From Candidatus Halomonas stercoripullorum (GTDB lineage Bacteria > Pseudomonadota > Gammaproteobacteria > Pseudomonadales > Halomonadaceae), in assembly GCA_019114645.1 (NCBI GenBank), contig DXFC01000291.1, positions 1-9,465 of the forward strand: 9,465 bases of DNA, given 5' to 3'. Under the pieces are notes generated by a model that worked only from the letters and a program-made list of their open reading frames with translations, had not been told where the DNA came from and did not search any database. The translations under genes were made by a program, and so were the position numbers. Below, one piece after another: positions 6,626 through 9,465 of this stretch (its first letter is position 1; each line of letters starts with the position of its first letter).

Positions 6626-7408
6626 ATGCTGAGCGTGATTTCGCCGGCCAAAACGCTGGATTTCGAGACTCCCGCGACGTCAGCTACCCACTCGCAGCCC
6701 GACTTTCTCGACCACAGCCAGCAATTGATCGACATTTTGCGTGATTACTCACCGCAGCAACTCAGCGAGCTGATGAACATCAGTGACAAGCTGGCCGGAC
6801 TTAATGCGGCCCGCTTCGGTGAGTGGCAGCTACCCTTCACACCGGCTAACGCCAAACCGGCGGCCCAGGCGTTCCAGGGCGATGTTTACACAGGGCTCGA
6901 AGCGGCCTCCTTCAGTGCCGACGACAATGCCTTTGCCCAGCGCCATTTGCGGATTCTTTCGGGGCTTTATGGTCTGCTGCGTCCACTCGACCTGATTCAA
7001 CCCTACCGTCTGGAGATGGGCACCCGGTTGCCGAACCCGGCGGGTAAGGATCTCTACGCCTTCTGGCGCGACACCCTGACACCTGCTCTCGACCAGGCGA
7101 TCGCCGAGAGTGGTTCGAAGGTGCTGGTGAACCTCGCTTCCAACGAGTACTTCAAGTCGATTGATACCAAACGCCTTGACGCACGCATCATCACTCCGGT
7201 TTTCAAGGATGAAAAGAATGGCCAGTTCAAGATCATCAGCTTTTATGCGAAGAAGGCCCGCGGACTGATGGCAGCCTGGATGATTCGTGAGCGTCTGAAT
7301 GACCCGGAAGCGCTCACGCAGTTCGACGTGGCTGGTTATGCCTTTAATCCCGCCATGTCGGATGGCGATACCCTGGTGTTCACACGCAACGAAAGCCAGG
7401 TCAGTTAA
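6626..7408 (+). CDS. yaaA: Peroxide stress protein YaaA (DUF328/UPF0246)
   Basis: A 260-aa cytoplasmic protein. In E. coli YaaA is induced by OxyR under hydrogen peroxide and lowers free intracellular iron, limiting Fenton damage to DNA and proteins. The sequence matches it nearly end to end: MLSVISPAKTLDF at the N-terminus, ISDKLAGLNAARF (50-62), FQGDVYTGLEA, LRILSGLYGLLRPLDLIQPYRLEMG, NLASNEYFKS, and PVFKDEKNGQFKIISFYAKKARGLM near the C-terminus. The length is typical. The start at 6626 is supported by AGGAG at 6614-6618 and by the family's conserved N-terminus; 16 extra in-frame codons upstream (from 6578) would run through the -10 box and are rejected. Its own promoter seems to lie at 6542-6591. 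It converges with the hydrolase gene, with 7 bp between stop codons. Confidence 0.96.
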   Translation: MLSVISPAKTLDFETPATSATHSQPDFLDHSQQLIDILRDYSPQQLSELMNISDKLAGLNAARFGEWQLPFTPANAKPAAQAFQGDVYTGLEAASFSADDNAFAQRHLRILSGLYGLLRPLDLIQPYRLEMGTRLPNPAGKDLYAFWRDTLTPALDQAIAESGSKVLVNLASNEYFKSIDTKRLDARIITPVFKDEKNGQFKIISFYAKKARGLMAAWMIRERLNDPEALTQFDVAGYAFNPAMSDGDTLVFTRNESQVS

Positions 7409-7415
7409 TCATCCA

Positions 7416-7991
7416 TCAGAAAAATCGCAGCGGGCGGGGCGAGCGCGGTTTGAGGAATTTTCGGTGGATCTGGCGGAAGCTCTCGGTATCACAGCGCTCC
7501 AGCCACTCATAGGCCACCATATCGGCACTCACCGGAATGGCGCCGGAGCGGCTCATGCGCTCGCGGGCAAGCGCAGCTTCTTCGGCCCGCCGGCTGACGC
7601 AGGCTTCACTCAACCAGTAGACCTCATAACCGGCAGCCAGCAAGCCCAGGCCCGTCTGCATCACACAGATGTGTGCTTCACTACCACACAGCACCACCTG
7701 ACGCCGCCCGCTCTCAACCAAGGCGGCAGCAAAGTCCTTTTCGGCATGGGCGTTGAAGTGGACCTTTTGCCATAGCGTGTGGTTGGGCAACGCTTCCAGC
7801 AACGCGGGAGCCGTGCCGCCCAGGCCCTGGGGGTATTGTTCGGTCAGCCATATCGGTATCCCCAGTGTATCGGCAATACCACCCAGCCAGGCCGTTTCGC
7901 TCAGGGCCTGATCGCCGCCATCAATTACCGGTAGTAAACCAGCCTGAAGATCCACCACCAGCAATAGACTATTTTCTTGCCTCAAGTGCAT
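7416..7991 (-). CDS. Isochorismatase-like cysteine hydrolase (YcaC-related)
   Basis: A 191-aa cytoplasmic hydrolase of the isochorismatase-like fold, closest in look to the YcaC-related/ISOC2 branch. The catalytic triad positions are visible: Asp14 in LLLVVDLQ, Lys76 in WQKVHFNA and the nucleophile Cys109 in GSEAHICVMQT, preceded by the typical cis-peptide region. LTEQYPQGLGGTAPAL (49-64) is characteristic of this branch. The actual substrate (amide, ureido or other) is not predictable. The start at 7991 is supported by GAGGT at 7998-8002. The C-terminus carries a short basic tail. It is divergent from the Tim44-domain gene and convergent with yaaA. Confidence 0.9.
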   Translation of the reverse strand: MHLRQENSLLLVVDLQAGLLPVIDGGDQALSETAWLGGIADTLGIPIWLTEQYPQGLGGTAPALLEALPNHTLWQKVHFNAHAEKDFAAALVESGRRQVVLCGSEAHICVMQTGLGLLAAGYEVYWLSEACVSRRAEEAALARERMSRSGAIPVSADMVAYEWLERCDTESFRQIHRKFLKPRSPRPLRFF

Positions 7992-8084
7992 GGATTTACC
8001 TCGTTTTATCCACCTTCCTGAAGCATAGCCGGTAGAATGGAGCGACCCAATTCGACCTTTCCCCTAACGAAGAGAGACACTCAA

Positions 8085-8909
8085 ATGCGTCATTTTCTTG
8101 TCATGTTTGCGGTCGCCGTGATGGGCTTCGGCCTGGCTGTCGAACATGCTGAAGCCCGTCGTATGGGCGGTGGTGGCAATGTCGGCAGCTTCTCACGGTC
8201 GGCGGAACGTCCGGCCGCATCCTCCAATCAAGCCGCTCCTGGGCGTCAGGCACAACCTGGCCAGGCGGCGGGGTCACGTATGCCGGGTATGCTTGGCGGC
8301 ATGCTGGCGGGCGGCTTGATTGCCGCTCTGTTCTTCGGCGGCGCCTTTGATGAGCTGCGTCTGTTGGACATGCTGTTGGTGGCCGGTCTCGGCTTTCTGC
8401 TCTTCCGCCTGCTGGCGCGGCGTCGTACTGCCGTTGCGGGTGGTCCGCAGCAACGCACCGAGCAGACACCGCATGTGGCTCCCCAGGCATTTCAGCAGGC
8501 TCCCGGCGCTACTTTCGGTGGTGGTGACTTCGGCAGCCTGCCCGCCTGGTTTGATCGCGAGCGCTTCCTGTCGGGCGCCAAGGAGCACTTCATGACACTG
8601 CAGCGCGCCTGGGATAACAATGACTTCAGCGGGATTCAGGAGTATGTCACTCCGGAGCTATATAACCTGCTACGTGAGGAGCGCGCCAAGCACCCCGCCA
8701 ATAACCGTACCGAGGTGGTGCGCCTGTTCGCCGAGCTGGGCGACGTGCGGGAAATTGGCAACCAGGCCGAAGCCACGGTTATTTTCCACGGCATTCTCGA
8801 CGAGAACAGCGAGTCCACCGAATTCAACGAGACCTGGCATTTGACTCGCGAAATACGCGACGGTGCGCCTTGGTACCTGCAGGGCATCGAGCAGAATACC
8901 AACGTGTGA
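8085..8909 (+). CDS. Tim44-like domain membrane protein
   Basis: A 274-aa protein with, in order: a probable signal sequence or N-terminal anchor (residues 1-24, with AEA before Arg25); a Gly/Ser then Ala/Gln/Pro-rich linker (27-65); two hydrophobic segments (about 67-86 and 92-110) followed by ARRR; a second low-complexity linker; and a Tim44-like domain (about 155-274: LPAWFDRERFLSGAKEHFMTLQRAWDNND, YVTPELYNLL, FHGILDE, ETWHLTR, WYLQGIEQ). Mitochondrial Tim44 tethers Hsp70 to the import pore; the bacterial proteins share only the C-terminal domain and their role is not settled. The start at 8085 is chosen because the signal-like sequence begins there, with AAGAGAG at 8070-8076; an ATG at 8037 in frame would add 16 polar residues. 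It is followed by a strong terminator. Confidence 0.88.
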   Translation: MRHFLVMFAVAVMGFGLAVEHAEARRMGGGGNVGSFSRSAERPAASSNQAAPGRQAQPGQAAGSRMPGMLGGMLAGGLIAALFFGGAFDELRLLDMLLVAGLGFLLFRLLARRRTAVAGGPQQRTEQTPHVAPQAFQQAPGATFGGGDFGSLPAWFDRERFLSGAKEHFMTLQRAWDNNDFSGIQEYVTPELYNLLREERAKHPANNRTEVVRLFAELGDVREIGNQAEATVIFHGILDENSESTEFNETWHLTREIRDGAPWYLQGIEQNTNV

Positions 8910-8926
8910 GCCGGCTCCATCAACGC

Positions 8927-8955
8927 AAAAGGCCAGGCTTGCGCCTGGCCTTTTT
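8927..8955. terminator. Bidirectional terminator between Tim44-domain and lipoprotein genes
   Basis: A 12-bp perfect stem (8927-8938 with 8943-8954) with a TTGC loop is flanked by AAAA on the left and TTTTT on the right, so both strands read stem plus T-run. It serves the Tim44-domain gene (+) and the lipoprotein gene (-), which converge here. Confidence 0.88.
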
Positions 8956-8970
8956 GCTATCTCAGCGTAA

Positions 8971-9177
8971 TCAGTTTTGCGCATCCTCGGCGGCATTCTG
9001 GATGTTCTCGCCGAGCTCTTCCATGCTCTCTCCCACACTCTCCGTTGCATTATCAATGCTTTCACCGATGTCCTGACCCGCTTCTTCAGCAGGCCCCTGA
9101 CTATCGCACGCCGCGACACCCACCAGCATCATGGCCATCAACAAGACGATTGCCGGCTTACGCACTGTCGTTACCAT
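8971..9177 (-). CDS. Small lipoprotein with 11-residue amphipathic repeats
   Basis: A 68-aa protein. Residues 1-23 form a lipoprotein signal (TTVRKP then a hydrophobic run) ending in the lipobox VAAC, with Cys24 as the lipidated residue. Asp25 at +2 is the classical Lol-avoidance residue in enterics, so inner-membrane retention is expected. The mature 45 residues are acidic and built of about three 11-residue units (37-47, 48-58 and a looser 59-68) of the type [I/V]GES[I/M]..[A/L].E[S/N], with hydrophobic residues at 37, 41, 44, 48, 52, 55, 59 and so on, as in an amphipathic or hendecad helix. The start is fixed by a perfect AGGAGG (9186-9191), eight bases upstream. The gene lies in the same direction as, and just beyond, the rRNA operon end. 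Family unknown to me. Confidence 0.85.
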   Translation of the reverse strand: MVTTVRKPAIVLLMAMMLVGVAACDSQGPAEEAGQDIGESIDNATESVGESMEELGENIQNAAEDAQN

Positions 9178-9249
9178 ACCTGTCTCCTCCTGAGATCACA
9201 GTATCAATTAACCAAAACTACTTTATCATCTTGCTTTATGATGCCCAAG

Positions 9250-9284
9250 AAAAAACCCGAACAGTGGGCTGTTCGGGTTTTTTT
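9250..9284. terminator. Terminator of the rRNA operon (long hairpin)
   Basis: A 14- to 15-bp stem (9250-9264 with 9269-9283, loop TGGG) has six A before it and seven T after it, so it reads as a terminator on both strands. On the minus strand it comes seven bases after the 5S 3' end, the usual place for rrn termination. It lies upstream of the lipoprotein gene. Confidence 0.9.
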
Positions 9285-9290
9285 GAATAA

Positions 9291-9410
9291 ATGCCTGACG
9301 ATGACCTACTCTCGCATGGGGAGGCCCCACACTACCATCGGCGCTGAGCGGTTTCACTGCTGAGTTCGGCATGGGGTCAGGTGGTTCACACTCGCTATGG
9401 TCGTCAGGCG
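9291..9410 (-). rRNA. rrf: 5S ribosomal RNA
   Basis: Read on the minus strand, the sequence has the 5S hallmarks: the CCACCTGACCCC stretch, ATGCCGAACTCAG, GCGCCGATGGTAGTGTGGGG and CCCCATGCGAGAGTAGG. The ends GCCTGACGA and TCGTCAGGC (9293-9301) pair perfectly as helix I. The length is 120 nt, as in E. coli; the exact ends are uncertain by one or two bases. It is the last RNA of an rrn operon whose 23S gene would lie right of the window. Confidence 0.97.
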
Positions 9411-9465
9411 AAAACGGTTGGAATCATGCCGGTGATCGTCTCGTCGTATCCGGGTCGTGCGCAAT
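9411..9465 (-). other. 23S-5S internal transcribed spacer (partial)
   Basis: The 55 bases upstream of the 5S gene, in its direction, do not match a 23S 3' end as I know it and contain no tRNA. Position implies the spacer between 23S and 5S; the 23S gene itself is not in view. Confidence 0.6.

Noticed and set aside
8006..8038. Possible promoter before the Tim44-domain gene (TAGAAT at 8033-8038)
   Set aside because: The -10 is a fair match but no acceptable -35 lies at 16-18 bases, so I do not call it.
8670..9119. 149-codon minus-strand frame
   Set aside because: It runs through the bidirectional terminator and lies opposite the Tim44 domain; it is also out of frame with the lipoprotein gene, which has a perfect ribosome site.

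Overview
The window looks like an ordinary chromosomal stretch of a GC-rich gammaproteobacterium, most likely a Halomonas-type member of the Oceanospirillales. The protein-coding genes (aspartase, YbaK, Tas and YaaA among them) read as clear relatives of E. coli proteins. The 5S rRNA at the right end is of gammaproteobacterial type. The genus-level guess is inference from general resemblance and needs a database search. I see no mobile element, CRISPR array, prophage gene, tRNA or plasmid function, and no gene-free stretch longer than about 150 bases.

Layout from left to right: (1) The 3' half of an aspartate ammonia-lyase gene (+) ends in a strong intrinsic terminator whose hairpin covers the end of a convergent MalY/PatB-type PLP lyase gene (-). 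(2) A 133-bp divergent gap leads to a multi-spanning membrane protein with two related halves (+). It is followed by a hot-dog thioesterase and the Cys-tRNA(Pro) deacylase YbaK, which overlap by 4 bp. (3) A small protein of unknown family (109 aa) overlaps a DUF501 gene. A terminator hairpin containing the DUF501 stop codon then stands just before a LOG-family (TIGR00730) gene. (4) A Tas-like aldo/keto reductase follows, then YaaA, the iron/peroxide-stress protein. YaaA has a perfect -10 box and, just upstream of it, a long palindrome containing CTAT-N7-ATAG, the core spacing of OxyR sites. (5) An isochorismatase-like cysteine hydrolase (-) converges on yaaA with a 7-bp gap and diverges from a Tim44-domain membrane protein (+). 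(6) A bidirectional terminator separates that gene from a small lipoprotein gene (-) built of 11-residue repeats. Beyond a second, long bidirectional terminator lies the 5S rRNA (-), the distal end of an rRNA operon that enters from the right edge.

The genes do not form one pathway. Amino-acid catabolism (aspartase, C-S lyase), translation quality control (YbaK), nucleotide or cytokinin-type hydrolysis (LOG) and oxidative/iron stress (YaaA, perhaps Tas) are side by side. I found no convincing new multi-gene system. The items most worth a second look are the yaaA control region, the 11-residue-repeat lipoprotein beside the rRNA operon, the duplicated membrane protein and the unassigned 109-aa protein coupled to DUF501.
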